DNA from: DATLNM01 sp035536775
GTDB taxonomy: Bacteria; Actinomycetota; CADDZG01; WHSQ01
Length of the DNA: 52,570 bases
Reading direction: 5' to 3'
NCBI GenBank assembly: GCA_035536775.1
Contig: DATLNM010000049.1
Location: 1 to 52,570, forward strand
Shown: positions 40,880 to 47,595 of the stretch, in pieces
Position numbering within the stretch: position 1 is the first letter of the stretch
Layout: each line of letters begins with the position of its first letter
Made by a program: the position numbers and the translations under genes
The notes under the pieces: generated by a model
What the model was told of the DNA's origin: nothing
Databases searched by the model: none
The model's input: the letters and a program-made list of their open reading frames with translations, nothing else

Positions 40880-40945
40880 TGCTTCTCCGATGTTCGCGGG
40901 GCGCGGAAGACGACCCTAGCAACCAGAGGTGAACCCACCGCGAAC

Positions 40946-41103
40946 AGCCGGGCACGCCGGTCAGCCGGGCATGCCGGTCAGCCGGGCATGCCGGTCAGCC
41001 GGGCATGCCGGTCAGCCGGGCACGCCGGTCAACCGGGCACGCCGGTCAGCCGGGCACGCCGGTCAACCGGGCACGCCGGTCAGCCGGGCACGCCGGTCAA
41101 CCG
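40946..41103 (+). repeat. 17-bp tandem repeat, locus C (9.3 copies)
   Basis: Nine copies of AGCCGGGCAYGCCGGTC run from 40946 to 41098, then AACCG. Copies 1, 5, 7 and 9 are AGCCGGGCACGCCGGTC. Copies 2-4 have T (GCATGCC), and copies 6 and 8 start AA. The main unit equals locus B in reverse complement. It lies in the divergent gap between arsC and the small membrane-protein gene at 41171. Confidence 0.95.
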
Positions 41104-41158
41104 CCCGCCCGGCAAGGCTCGGACCCCGCACCGGGAGCGAGTTGAAAGGAGCTCGGCG

Positions 41159-41164
41159 TAGGCT
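41159..41164 (+). promoter_or_regulatory. Probable -10 box (leaderless)
   Basis: TAGGCT ends 6 nt before the GTG at 41171, downstream of repeat locus C. It supports the GTG rather than the TTG at 41165. Confidence 0.4.
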
Positions 41165-41170
41165 TTGTAT

Positions 41171-41443
41171 GTGTCTGAGGCTCAGGTGCCCGCGACCACG
41201 GATCGCAAAGTGGTCTGGATCACAGTCGGCGCCCTCGTGGTCGTTCTCGGCCTCGGGTGGGTGGTCTTCAATCAGCGGTCATGCGCCCGTTGGCAGCAGG
41301 ATGTGAGGACCGCATACAACACCACCATGGGGGATCCAGGGCCCGATCGGCGCTTTCAGGAAGCGGGTATTCGCATGCTCGCCGAGCTGGAGGGCGAGAA
41401 GCCGCCGCTCTGTTCCACCCCCCTAGTGGACGTGGTCAGGTAG
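41171..41443 (+). CDS. Small anchored protein with two external Cys
   Basis: The 90-residue product has a short N-terminus, one membrane helix (VVWITVGALVVVLGLGWVVF) and an outer part with RSCARWQQDVRTAYN and, near the end, KPPLCSTPL. The CxxW and CxxP cysteines could form a disulfide. The same layout appears in the protein at 41901. No family is recognised. It is flanked by repeat locus C and a stretch of small orphan genes. Confidence 0.55.
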   Translation: MSEAQVPATTDRKVVWITVGALVVVLGLGWVVFNQRSCARWQQDVRTAYNTTMGDPGPDRRFQEAGIRMLAELEGEKPPLCSTPLVDVVR

Positions 41444-41497
41444 GTCAAGATCGTTACCGCCGAATTCCATCGGCTCGACCCAGCGTCTTCATCGTTC

Positions 41498-41503
41498 TAC
41501 GCT
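41498..41503 (+). promoter_or_regulatory. Probable -10 box (leaderless)
   Basis: TACGCT ends 8 nt before the ATG at 41512. A TCGACC sequence 17 nt upstream is a weak -35 candidate. There is no ribosome site. Confidence 0.4.
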
Positions 41504-41511
41504 GAGCACGA

Positions 41512-41892
41512 ATGAACGAGCCACGACCGCCATTGGCGACAAGACTCGCTTATCTCGTCTTTGGGCTCAGAGTCCCAGCCCAGTACCGCGAGTGGGTTGT
41601 GGCGGACATCAAGTCCAGGTCCTGGCCCCTGCGTCGCGGCCTTGCGCTCACCACCTTTTTGGTTGCTTTCATGGCGGTTGTGGAGACGGTAGGAGCAATC
41701 ACAGGTTCCCGCGTCGGCTTCATATTATGGCCCCGGACCGTTGTCTTCTGGGCATTAGGAACGATCCTCAACTCGGCCGTCTCTTCAACGAGTTGGGTGC
41801 GGGCGCGGGAGTTACGACGGTTTTCCACGCGTTCAGACCTCATTCCCACCAGACAGGAATACAAGAGAGGTCCAGGAGTCACCCGCCTGTAG
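41512..41892 (+). CDS. Small membrane protein of unknown function
   Basis: The 126-residue product starts with a soluble segment (LATRLAYLVFGLRVPAQYREWVVADIKS), then two hydrophobic stretches (LALTTFLVAFMAVVETVGAI and VGFILWPRTVVFWALGTIL) and a basic tail. The segment with VPAQYREWVVADI resembles a motif in other small actinobacterial membrane proteins, but no function is known. The next gene begins 8 nt after its stop. Confidence 0.55.
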   Translation: MNEPRPPLATRLAYLVFGLRVPAQYREWVVADIKSRSWPLRRGLALTTFLVAFMAVVETVGAITGSRVGFILWPRTVVFWALGTILNSAVSSTSWVRARELRRFSTRSDLIPTRQEYKRGPGVTRL

Positions 41893-41900
41893 GGGTTGTC

Positions 41901-42230
41901 GTGGATGCCGCGGTTCCGAGCAACCCAAAACCGAGCCGACAGGCATGGATCATCGCCGGCCTAATCCTCTTAGCGGCCTCCTTGGTGGCGGGGACCGTCC
42001 TGGTCCTTCAAAGGGGCCCCTGCGCCGCGTGGCAGGGCCGATTCCGGAGCGTGCTGGCCGAGTTTGACGCGAGCACTCCCTCGCCCGACGGAAACGAGAT
42101 CTACATCGACGCGCAGCCTTACGAGAACCTCACTGAATTGGGACCGCCGCCTCATGGATGCGTCGTTCCCCGCCATCCCAGCATCCGCACATTTAGCCCT
42201 CGCCCCGAAAGCCCCCGGATCCGAGGATGA
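41901..42230 (+). CDS. Small anchored protein, paralogue of 41171
   Basis: The 109-residue product has one membrane helix (WIIAGLILLAASLVAGTVLVL), then QRGPCAAWQGRFRSVLAEFD and, after about 45 residues, GPPPHGCVVPRHP. The order helix, C-x2-W, about 45 residues, C-x2-P matches the protein at 41171, so the two are probably divergent duplicates. The GTG at 41901 is chosen as the first start that leaves the helix complete and does not overlap the preceding gene. Confidence 0.5.
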   Translation: MDAAVPSNPKPSRQAWIIAGLILLAASLVAGTVLVLQRGPCAAWQGRFRSVLAEFDASTPSPDGNEIYIDAQPYENLTELGPPPHGCVVPRHPSIRTFSPRPESPRIRG

Positions 42231-42245
42231 GTTAAGCAGTCATTA

Positions 42246-42260
42246 CCGTGGTAACCACGG
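42246..42260. repeat. Perfect palindrome beside repeat locus D
   Basis: CCGTGGT-A-ACCACGG has 7-bp arms with a single centre base. The last base is the first base of repeat locus D. It could be an operator, or half of a terminator for the preceding small genes; there is no T tract. Confidence 0.5.
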
Positions 42261-42309
42261 ACCGGCACGCCCGGCTGACCGGCACGCCCGGCTGACCGGC
42301 ACGCCCGGC
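42260..42309 (+). repeat. 17-bp tandem repeat, locus D (2.9 copies)
   Basis: Two full copies of GACCGGCACGCCCGGCT, then sixteen bases of a third. The rotated reverse complement is AGCCGGGCGTGCCGGTC, one dinucleotide (GT for AC) away from loci B and C. It lies between the ends of two convergent genes. Confidence 0.9.
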
Positions 42310-42341
42310 GCCATCGCCGCTGGGGCAACTACATACTCGGC

Positions 42342-42593
42342 TCACCTACTGGGCCGGGGCTGACGCGTGGTCTCATCCTGAAGGAGCAGTTCTAGGAGGT
42401 GCCTACAGGCCTCATCCTCGGTGGCGAATCGTTGCTCTCCTGAGCGCAGGCCTCGCTCTGAGTAGTAGACAACCCAGCCACCCTCCCCGATCTCAAGCAC
42501 ATAGGTCTCGTCCCGCGGGCGTCCATTGAGGGTGAACGAGGCATCAACAATCCCTTCTCGGGCCACAATCGCTTTCAACTCGGACCTGTTCAC
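42342..42593 (-). CDS. Small hypothetical protein
   Basis: The 83-residue product contains ETYVLEIGEGGWVVYYSERG and EQRFATEDEACRHLLELLLQ. A strand pair with WVVYYSERG followed by F-x-TE-x-EACR-x-LL is seen in small immunity-like or toxin-partner actinobacterial proteins, but no partner toxin is nearby. The name is left open. Coding is supported by the balanced composition and codon use compared with the flanking non-coding sequence. Confidence 0.55.
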   Translation of the reverse strand: MNRSELKAIVAREGIVDASFTLNGRPRDETYVLEIGEGGWVVYYSERGLRSGEQRFATEDEACRHLLELLLQDETTRQPRPSR

Positions 42594-42828
42594 GGCCTTT
42601 AGAGGCTACGTGATTCCGCCTGAATCACCCTTGCTGACAAGGTCGCGAACCGGATCACCATCGCCTTGGGCCTATTCGTTCTTAGTGGAGACCTTTGCTC
42701 GGATATTGATTCCTAGCGGAGTCAAGTCAGTCGTTACCGCCGCTGGGCTGCCTGGCACAAATTCACGTAGTTGGGGTTGGGCGCGCCGGACAGAGTTCAA
42801 ATGCGCAGGTAGCGGGCCGGTTTTGAGT

Positions 42829-42846
42829 TTGTGACTCCGCTCACAA
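42829..42846. promoter_or_regulatory. Rex operator (ROP)
   Basis: TTGTGA-CTCCGC-TCACAA is a perfect 18-bp inverted repeat matching the Rex operator form TTGTGAANNNNTTCACAA in arms and length. It is 20 bp upstream of rex, so autoregulation and NADH/NAD+ control of the following haem genes are inferred. Its left arm also serves as a -35 box. Confidence 0.9.
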
Positions 42847-42851
42847 GCTCG

Positions 42852-42857
42852 TAGGAT
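42852..42857 (+). promoter_or_regulatory. -10 box of rex promoter
   Basis: TAGGAT lies 17 nt after TTGTGA (42829-42834), the normal -35 to -10 spacing, and 9 nt before the rex ATG. A bound Rex dimer would cover the -35 box and spacer. The transcript should be leaderless. Confidence 0.7.
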
Positions 42858-42866
42858 GACGAGCCT

Positions 42867-43544
42867 ATGCGCCATCGGCCGATCCCCGAAGCGACCGTCG
42901 CACGCCTCCCTATCTACCTGAGGGCGCTGCTCGATATCGCCGGCGACCGCCGCGACGTCACGGTCTCATCCGAGGACCTGGCCCGAATGGCCGGAGTCAA
43001 CGCCGCCAAGGTGCGCAAGGACCTCTCTTACCTCGGCTCGTACGGGACCCGCGGTGTCGGGTACGACGTCGAGTACCTCCTGTACCAGATCACCCGCGAG
43101 TTGGGACTCACTCAAGACTGGCCGGCCGCGATCATCGGCGTCGGAAACCTCGGACGTGCCCTCGCGTCCTACAAAGGGTTCTCCGAGCGCGGCTTCAGGA
43201 TCGCCGCGTTATTCGATGTCTCCGACGATGTCATCGGTAGCGAAGTCGGAGGTCTGCCGGTTAGGCACCTCGATGACCTCAAGGAAGCCGTCGTCGATGA
43301 GGGCATCTCCATCGGCATCATCGCGACTCCTCCGGCCGCGGCCCAGGAAGTCGCCGAGAGGCTCGTCGATGCCGGGGTGCGCTCGATCCTCAACTTCGCA
43401 CCCGCCGTTGTAAACGTCCCGCCGGACGTCACCATCCGCAAGGTGGATCTCTCCATCGAGCTTCAGATCCTGTCCTTCTATCAACAGCGCACCCAGGCGA
43501 TCGCTGCCGCGCGAGAGGCCAACCGGCGCCTCGGGTCCCTCTAG
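42867..43544 (+). CDS. rex: Redox-sensing transcriptional repressor Rex
   Basis: The 225-residue product has the Rex winged helix (PEATVARLPIYLRALLDIA, VSSEDLARMAGVNAAKVRKDLSYLG, TRGVGYDVEYLLYQI) and a Rossmann domain (AAIIGVGNLGRALASYKGF, ALFDVSDDVIG, GIIATPPAAAQEVAERLVDAGV). The domain-swapped C-terminal helix is at SIELQILSFYQQRT. Rex releases DNA when NADH rises. A Rex operator is upstream of its own promoter, and the haem genes follow. A second box within the stop codon may also start hemA. Confidence 0.97.
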   Translation: MRHRPIPEATVARLPIYLRALLDIAGDRRDVTVSSEDLARMAGVNAAKVRKDLSYLGSYGTRGVGYDVEYLLYQITRELGLTQDWPAAIIGVGNLGRALASYKGFSERGFRIAALFDVSDDVIGSEVGGLPVRHLDDLKEAVVDEGISIGIIATPPAAAQEVAERLVDAGVRSILNFAPAVVNVPPDVTIRKVDLSIELQILSFYQQRTQAIAAAREANRRLGSL

Positions 43545-43547
43545 AGT
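43542..43547 (+). promoter_or_regulatory. Possible -10 box for hemA (leaderless)
   Basis: TAGAGT ends 9 nt before the hemA GTG at 43557; its TAG is the rex stop codon. It may provide transcription of the haem genes not controlled at the rex promoter. Confidence 0.3.
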
Positions 43548-43556
43548 GCGGGCTCA

Positions 43557-44843
43557 GTGACGACCACTTCCCTCGTCGCGGTCGGCCTCAATTACAGAAG
43601 CGCTCCGCTCCCGCTGCTCGAACGTCTCACCATCTCGCCCGAACGGCACGAGAAGGCACTCGCGCAGCTGGGCAACTACGAGCACCTGCTCGAAGGCGTC
43701 ATCCTCTCGACGTGCAACCGCACCGAGGTCTACGCCGCGGTGACGCGGTTCCACGGTGGGACGCAGGACATCCGCAATTTCCTAGGCGAGTTCTGTCACC
43801 TCGCGCCAGAAGAGTTCTCCGACCATCTGTACACGTACCACGACGATGGTGCCGTCCGGCACCTGTTCCGCGTCGCGGCCGGCGTCGATTCGATGATCGT
43901 CGGAGAGTCCGAGATCCTTGGGCAGGTTCGGCGCGCGTGGATGAACGCGACCGAGCATGGGGCTGCGCAACGTGTGCTCGGTGCTGCGTTCCGAGCTGCG
44001 CTGCGCGTGGGGAAGCGGGCGCGCGCCGAGAGCGGCATCGGACACGGCACTGTCTCGATGTCGTCGGCTGCGATCGACCTCGCTAAGAGCGCGTGCGCGT
44101 CAGGCTCCCTTGCCCACAAGAGGGTCACCGTCGTCGGAACGGGCAAGATGGGCGGACTTACAGCCCGACTGCTCGCCGAAGGGGAGCTCGACCGGTTCGT
44201 AGTCGTGGGCCGGTCTCTCGAGAAAGCAAAATCGGCCGCAGGTGACCTCGGCGAAGCTGCCGAGCTCAGGGATCTCGCTTCGATCCTTCAAGACACAGAC
44301 ATCCTCATCACGGCAACCACGTCCGAGGATCCTGTCGTGTCCGTGGGGATGCTCGAGAGTGCAACGGCTGCACGTGGGGACGATGATCCTCTCGTTGTAG
44401 TCGACATCGCCGTCCCTCGCGACGTCGAGGAGGGCGCTGCTGACCTGCCCGGCGTCATCGTCAAAGACATCAACGACCTGCGAGCCTCAGTTGAGCGCGG
44501 CTACGAAGTGCGACTAAGTGAGGTCATCACCGTCGAATCGATGATCGAAGAGGAAACGGCTCGTTTCACCGAATGGCAACGCAGCAGCGATGTGGGGCCG
44601 ACGATCGCCGCGCTCGTCGATCTGGGCGAGAAGATAAGAGCGACCGAGATCGGGCGAGCGAAATCGAACCCGATGTTGGATCCAGAGACCCTCGACGCGG
44701 TTACGAAGCGGATCGTTGCGAAGCTCCTCCACGAGCCCGTCACCAAGATGAAGGCCCTATCGAGCTCGAAGCAGCGGCACCTCTATGTGAGTGCCCTTCG
44801 GGAGCTGTTCGACCTCGACGAGGCCGACAAGCCCGAGCTGTAG
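43557..44843 (+). CDS. hemA: Glutamyl-tRNA reductase
   Basis: The 428-residue enzyme reduces Glu-tRNA to glutamate-1-semialdehyde with NADPH, the first step of C5-pathway haem synthesis. The N-terminal domain has VGLNYRSAPLPLLERLTI and the catalytic Cys53 in ILSTCNRTEVYA. GVDSMIVGESEILGQVRRAW, the NADPH domain VTVVGTGKMGGLTARLLAEG and the C-terminal dimer domain (LLHEPVTKMKALSSSKQRHL) follow. The GTG start at 43557 lies 12 nt after the rex stop. The haem genes in order A, C, D, B, L run on with overlaps or gaps of at most 13 nt. Confidence 0.97.
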   Translation: MTTTSLVAVGLNYRSAPLPLLERLTISPERHEKALAQLGNYEHLLEGVILSTCNRTEVYAAVTRFHGGTQDIRNFLGEFCHLAPEEFSDHLYTYHDDGAVRHLFRVAAGVDSMIVGESEILGQVRRAWMNATEHGAAQRVLGAAFRAALRVGKRARAESGIGHGTVSMSSAAIDLAKSACASGSLAHKRVTVVGTGKMGGLTARLLAEGELDRFVVVGRSLEKAKSAAGDLGEAAELRDLASILQDTDILITATTSEDPVVSVGMLESATAARGDDDPLVVVDIAVPRDVEEGAADLPGVIVKDINDLRASVERGYEVRLSEVITVESMIEEETARFTEWQRSSDVGPTIAALVDLGEKIRATEIGRAKSNPMLDPETLDAVTKRIVAKLLHEPVTKMKALSSSKQRHLYVSALRELFDLDEADKPEL

Positions 44844-44856
44844 GGCGAACCCGGCG

Positions 44857-45813
44857 ATGACCGGCATAGTGATCGCGACCCGCGGTTCGGCGCTTGCGCT
44901 CAGGCAAACAGAGATCATCGCGGACCTCCTGCGCTCGGCCTATCCCGAGATTGATATCGAGATCTCGACGGTGACCACTCGGGGAGATGCCGACGACCGG
45001 TCGTTCGCAGAGATCGGTGTGACGAGTTTGTTCGCCGCCGCCGTCGAGGAGCGTCTAATCGACGGCCGCGCGGACATCGCGGTGCACTCTGCTAAAGACG
45101 TCACCACCGTCCTCGCTCCGGGCTGCACCATCGTGTGCATCCCCTCGCGCGCGGAACCTCACGATGTTGTGATCGGTGGGACTGGGGACACCGGTGAGCA
45201 GCGCCTCGGCTCCCTGAGTGATGGGGCTACGGTCGGAACCTCGAGCATGCGCCGGCGCGCCCAGATCGCGGCCGAACGGCCGGATCTGAACCTCGTCGAG
45301 TTCAGAGGAAACCTCGACACGCGCATGCGCAGGGTCGCGTCCGGAGAAGTGGACGCAGCCGTGGTCGCGGCAGCGGGACTGGCACGCCTCGGCGCTGCCG
45401 ATCCTGCCGCGGGCGCGCTCGACCCGGAATGGTGGATCCCGGCGCCAGGCCAGGGCGCACTGCTCGTCGAGGCGCGTTCGGACAGAGCAGATCTTCACGA
45501 CCTCTTCGAGGGACTCGGAAACCCGGCGTCGACGGCCGAAGTGGCTGCCGAGCGCGCGTTCGCGGCGACACTCGAGGGAGGGTGCTCGGTGCCGCTCGGA
45601 TGTCTCGCGCGCTCTACAGGTGCGAGCTTGATCGTTACTGGCTATCTCGGCGCTCCAGATGGGACGTTCGCCCTGCGTGATCGGATCTCAGGCCACATAT
45701 CCGAGGCCGCATCACTCGGACGAGAGCTGGCCGAAGCGATCCTTGGCTCGGGGGGCGATGAGATCCTTGCCGATGTACGAGCGGCGGCGACAGTGCCCCC
45801 CGCCGAACCATGA
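44857..45813 (+). CDS. hemC: Hydroxymethylbilane synthase (porphobilinogen deaminase)
   Basis: The 318-residue enzyme joins four porphobilinogens into hydroxymethylbilane. It has VIATRGSALALRQTEIIADLL, DIAVHSAKDVTTVLAPG, VGTSSMRRRAQIAAERPDL, NLDTRMRRVASGEVDAAVVA and the dipyrromethane-cofactor Cys in LEGGCSVPLG. The Arg-rich pocket is complete. The ATG at 44857 is selected because it begins the conserved N-terminus. The stop overlaps hemD by 4 nt (ATGA). Confidence 0.97.
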   Translation: MTGIVIATRGSALALRQTEIIADLLRSAYPEIDIEISTVTTRGDADDRSFAEIGVTSLFAAAVEERLIDGRADIAVHSAKDVTTVLAPGCTIVCIPSRAEPHDVVIGGTGDTGEQRLGSLSDGATVGTSSMRRRAQIAAERPDLNLVEFRGNLDTRMRRVASGEVDAAVVAAAGLARLGAADPAAGALDPEWWIPAPGQGALLVEARSDRADLHDLFEGLGNPASTAEVAAERAFAATLEGGCSVPLGCLARSTGASLIVTGYLGAPDGTFALRDRISGHISEAASLGRELAEAILGSGGDEILADVRAAATVPPAEP

Positions 45814-46613
45814 GCCGCGCGGATACGACCCAGGGACTCGATGGTTGCCGCGTCGTGGTCACTCGCGCGAGGGACCAGGCGCCTCGCCTCGTTGCTGCCC
45901 TCGAGGATCTGGACGCCGAAGTGATCGCCGTCCCCACCATCGAGATAACCGAGCCGGCATCGTGGGAGCCGCTGGATCGTGCGATCAGGCTCTTCAATGA
46001 AGGCCATTACAGATGGGTCGCGTTCACTTCCACTAATGCAGTGGATCGATTCTTCGGCCGGCTCCGTGAGGGCGGTCTCGACGCCCGCGCGTTCGGTCGC
46101 ACGAAGGTCGCGGCGGTGGGACGCTCCACTGCCGAAGAGCTCGACAAGCGAGGCATCCGCGCCGACCTCGTCCCTGAGCGCTTCACCGGCGCGGCTCTTG
46201 CCGAGTCATTCATCCACGGCACCGGGCGCGTCCTGATCCCAGCCGTCGTGGGGGGATCGCTCGAGATGGCGGCCGCGCTGGAATCGAAGGGATGGTTCCC
46301 CGAGGTCGTCGACGCATATCGCAACGTCATCCCCCAGCCCTCCAAGGCGCTTGCCGCAGAGCTGCGGTCCGGCTTCGATGCCGTCACCTTCACCAGCGCG
46401 TCTACGGTCCGGAACTTCGTGACCCTCATCGGTTCGCCGCGCCGACTCCGCCTGGACACGGCAGAGCGTATCGTCGCGTGCATCGGTCCAAAGACGGCAG
46501 CGGCCGCTGGCGAGGCTGGCATGGCGGTCGACATCGTCCCCGACGAGCACACCATCTCGGGACTTGTCGCTGCCCTCGACCGTCTCTGGGATGAGCGAAG
46601 GATGGGACGATAG
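45810..46613 (+). CDS. hemD: Uroporphyrinogen-III synthase
   Basis: The 267-residue enzyme closes hydroxymethylbilane to uroporphyrinogen III. The family diverges strongly; the recognisable blocks are CRVVVTRARDQAPRLVAALE, WVAFTSTNAVDRFFGRL, VAAVGRSTAEELDKRGI, VLIPAVVGGSLEMAAALE, VDAYRNVIPQ and AVTFTSASTVRNFVTLIG. It is a single-domain protein, not fused to a methyltransferase as in some actinobacteria. The start overlaps hemC by 4 nt. hemB begins 4 nt after the stop. Confidence 0.95.
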   Translation: MSRADTTQGLDGCRVVVTRARDQAPRLVAALEDLDAEVIAVPTIEITEPASWEPLDRAIRLFNEGHYRWVAFTSTNAVDRFFGRLREGGLDARAFGRTKVAAVGRSTAEELDKRGIRADLVPERFTGAALAESFIHGTGRVLIPAVVGGSLEMAAALESKGWFPEVVDAYRNVIPQPSKALAAELRSGFDAVTFTSASTVRNFVTLIGSPRRLRLDTAERIVACIGPKTAAAAGEAGMAVDIVPDEHTISGLVAALDRLWDERRMGR

Positions 46614-46617
46614 GGCG

Positions 46618-47595
46618 ATGTCCTTCCCAACGCAGAGAAGCCAACGTCTGAGGAGCACCTCCGCGCTGCGGCGTGTCTTCGCTGAGACGAGATTGACCCC
46701 GGACTCGCTGGTGGCTCCTCTGTTCGTCAAGGGGGGGATCGCCGAGCGCACTCCGATCGCATCCATGCCGGGCCATTTCCAGCACACGCTGGAGTCCGTC
46801 GTCAAAGAAGGTCGCGAGCTCGCCGAGCGCGGGATCGGGGCGGCGATCGTGTTCGGAGTCCCGGAGGCCAAGGACCCAAGAGGAAAAGGCGCGTATGACG
46901 CTAGTGGGATCGCGCAGCGGGCCCTCTCCGCGCTGAAGGACGAGCTTGGTGACGGTTTCGTCTGCATCGCCGACCTCTGCATGTGTAGCTACACGGATCA
47001 CGGTCACTGCGGCATCCTTGACGAGTCGTCGTCGATAGACAATGACGAGACGATCGACCTCTACGGCCGGATCGCTTCCAGTCAAGCCAAAGCAGGCGCG
47101 GACGTCGTGGCCCCTTCAGGGATGATGGATGGCCAGGTCGCGGCGATCAGAAGCGCTCTCGACGCCAGGGGACATCGCAACACTCCGATCCTGGCGTATG
47201 CCGCAAAGTTCGCGTCGTCGTTCTACGGGCCGTTCCGCGATGCCGCAGAGGGCGCGCCGCAGTTCGGCGACAGGAAGACTTACCAAGCCGACTCCGCGAA
47301 CGCGGATGCGGCGCTCCGGGATGCCGCCCTCGACCTCGAGGAAGGCGCCGACGCGTTGATGGTGAAACCCGCACTCGGCTATCTGGACATCGTCGCAGCC
47401 GTCAAGCAAAGGTTCGAGGTTCCAACAGTGGCGTACAACGTCAGCGGCGAGTACTCGATGCTGATGGCAGCGGCCGAGCGCGGCTGGATCGACGAACGGA
47501 GCGCGGCGCTCGAGGTGCTGTTGTCGATCCGCCGAGCGGGAGCAGATCTCGTGATCACCTATCACGCCAAGAAGGCGGCTGAATGGCTGGCGTAG
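46618..47595 (+). CDS. hemB: Delta-aminolevulinic acid dehydratase (porphobilinogen synthase)
   Basis: The 325-residue enzyme condenses two aminolevulinates to porphobilinogen. Active-site Lys are in AYAAKFASSFYGPFR and LMVKPALGYLD. The metal site is Cys121, Cys123 and Cys131 in DLCMCSYTDHGHCG, the zinc-dependent type (many bacterial enzymes use Mg and have Asp there). VAPSGMMDGQV and YNVSGEYSMLMAA are standard. The ATG at 46618 fits the operon spacing. The hemL start lies within its last codons (13-nt overlap). Confidence 0.97.
   Translation: MSFPTQRSQRLRSTSALRRVFAETRLTPDSLVAPLFVKGGIAERTPIASMPGHFQHTLESVVKEGRELAERGIGAAIVFGVPEAKDPRGKGAYDASGIAQRALSALKDELGDGFVCIADLCMCSYTDHGHCGILDESSSIDNDETIDLYGRIASSQAKAGADVVAPSGMMDGQVAAIRSALDARGHRNTPILAYAAKFASSFYGPFRDAAEGAPQFGDRKTYQADSANADAALRDAALDLEEGADALMVKPALGYLDIVAAVKQRFEVPTVAYNVSGEYSMLMAAAERGWIDERSAALEVLLSIRRAGADLVITYHAKKAAEWLA

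Noticed and set aside
42526..42834. 102-residue + strand frame and 67-residue minus strand frame (42672-42875) before rex
   Set aside because: They overlap the neighbour gene, the Rex operator or each other, and show no domain or ribosome site. The gap looks non-coding apart from the operator and promoter.
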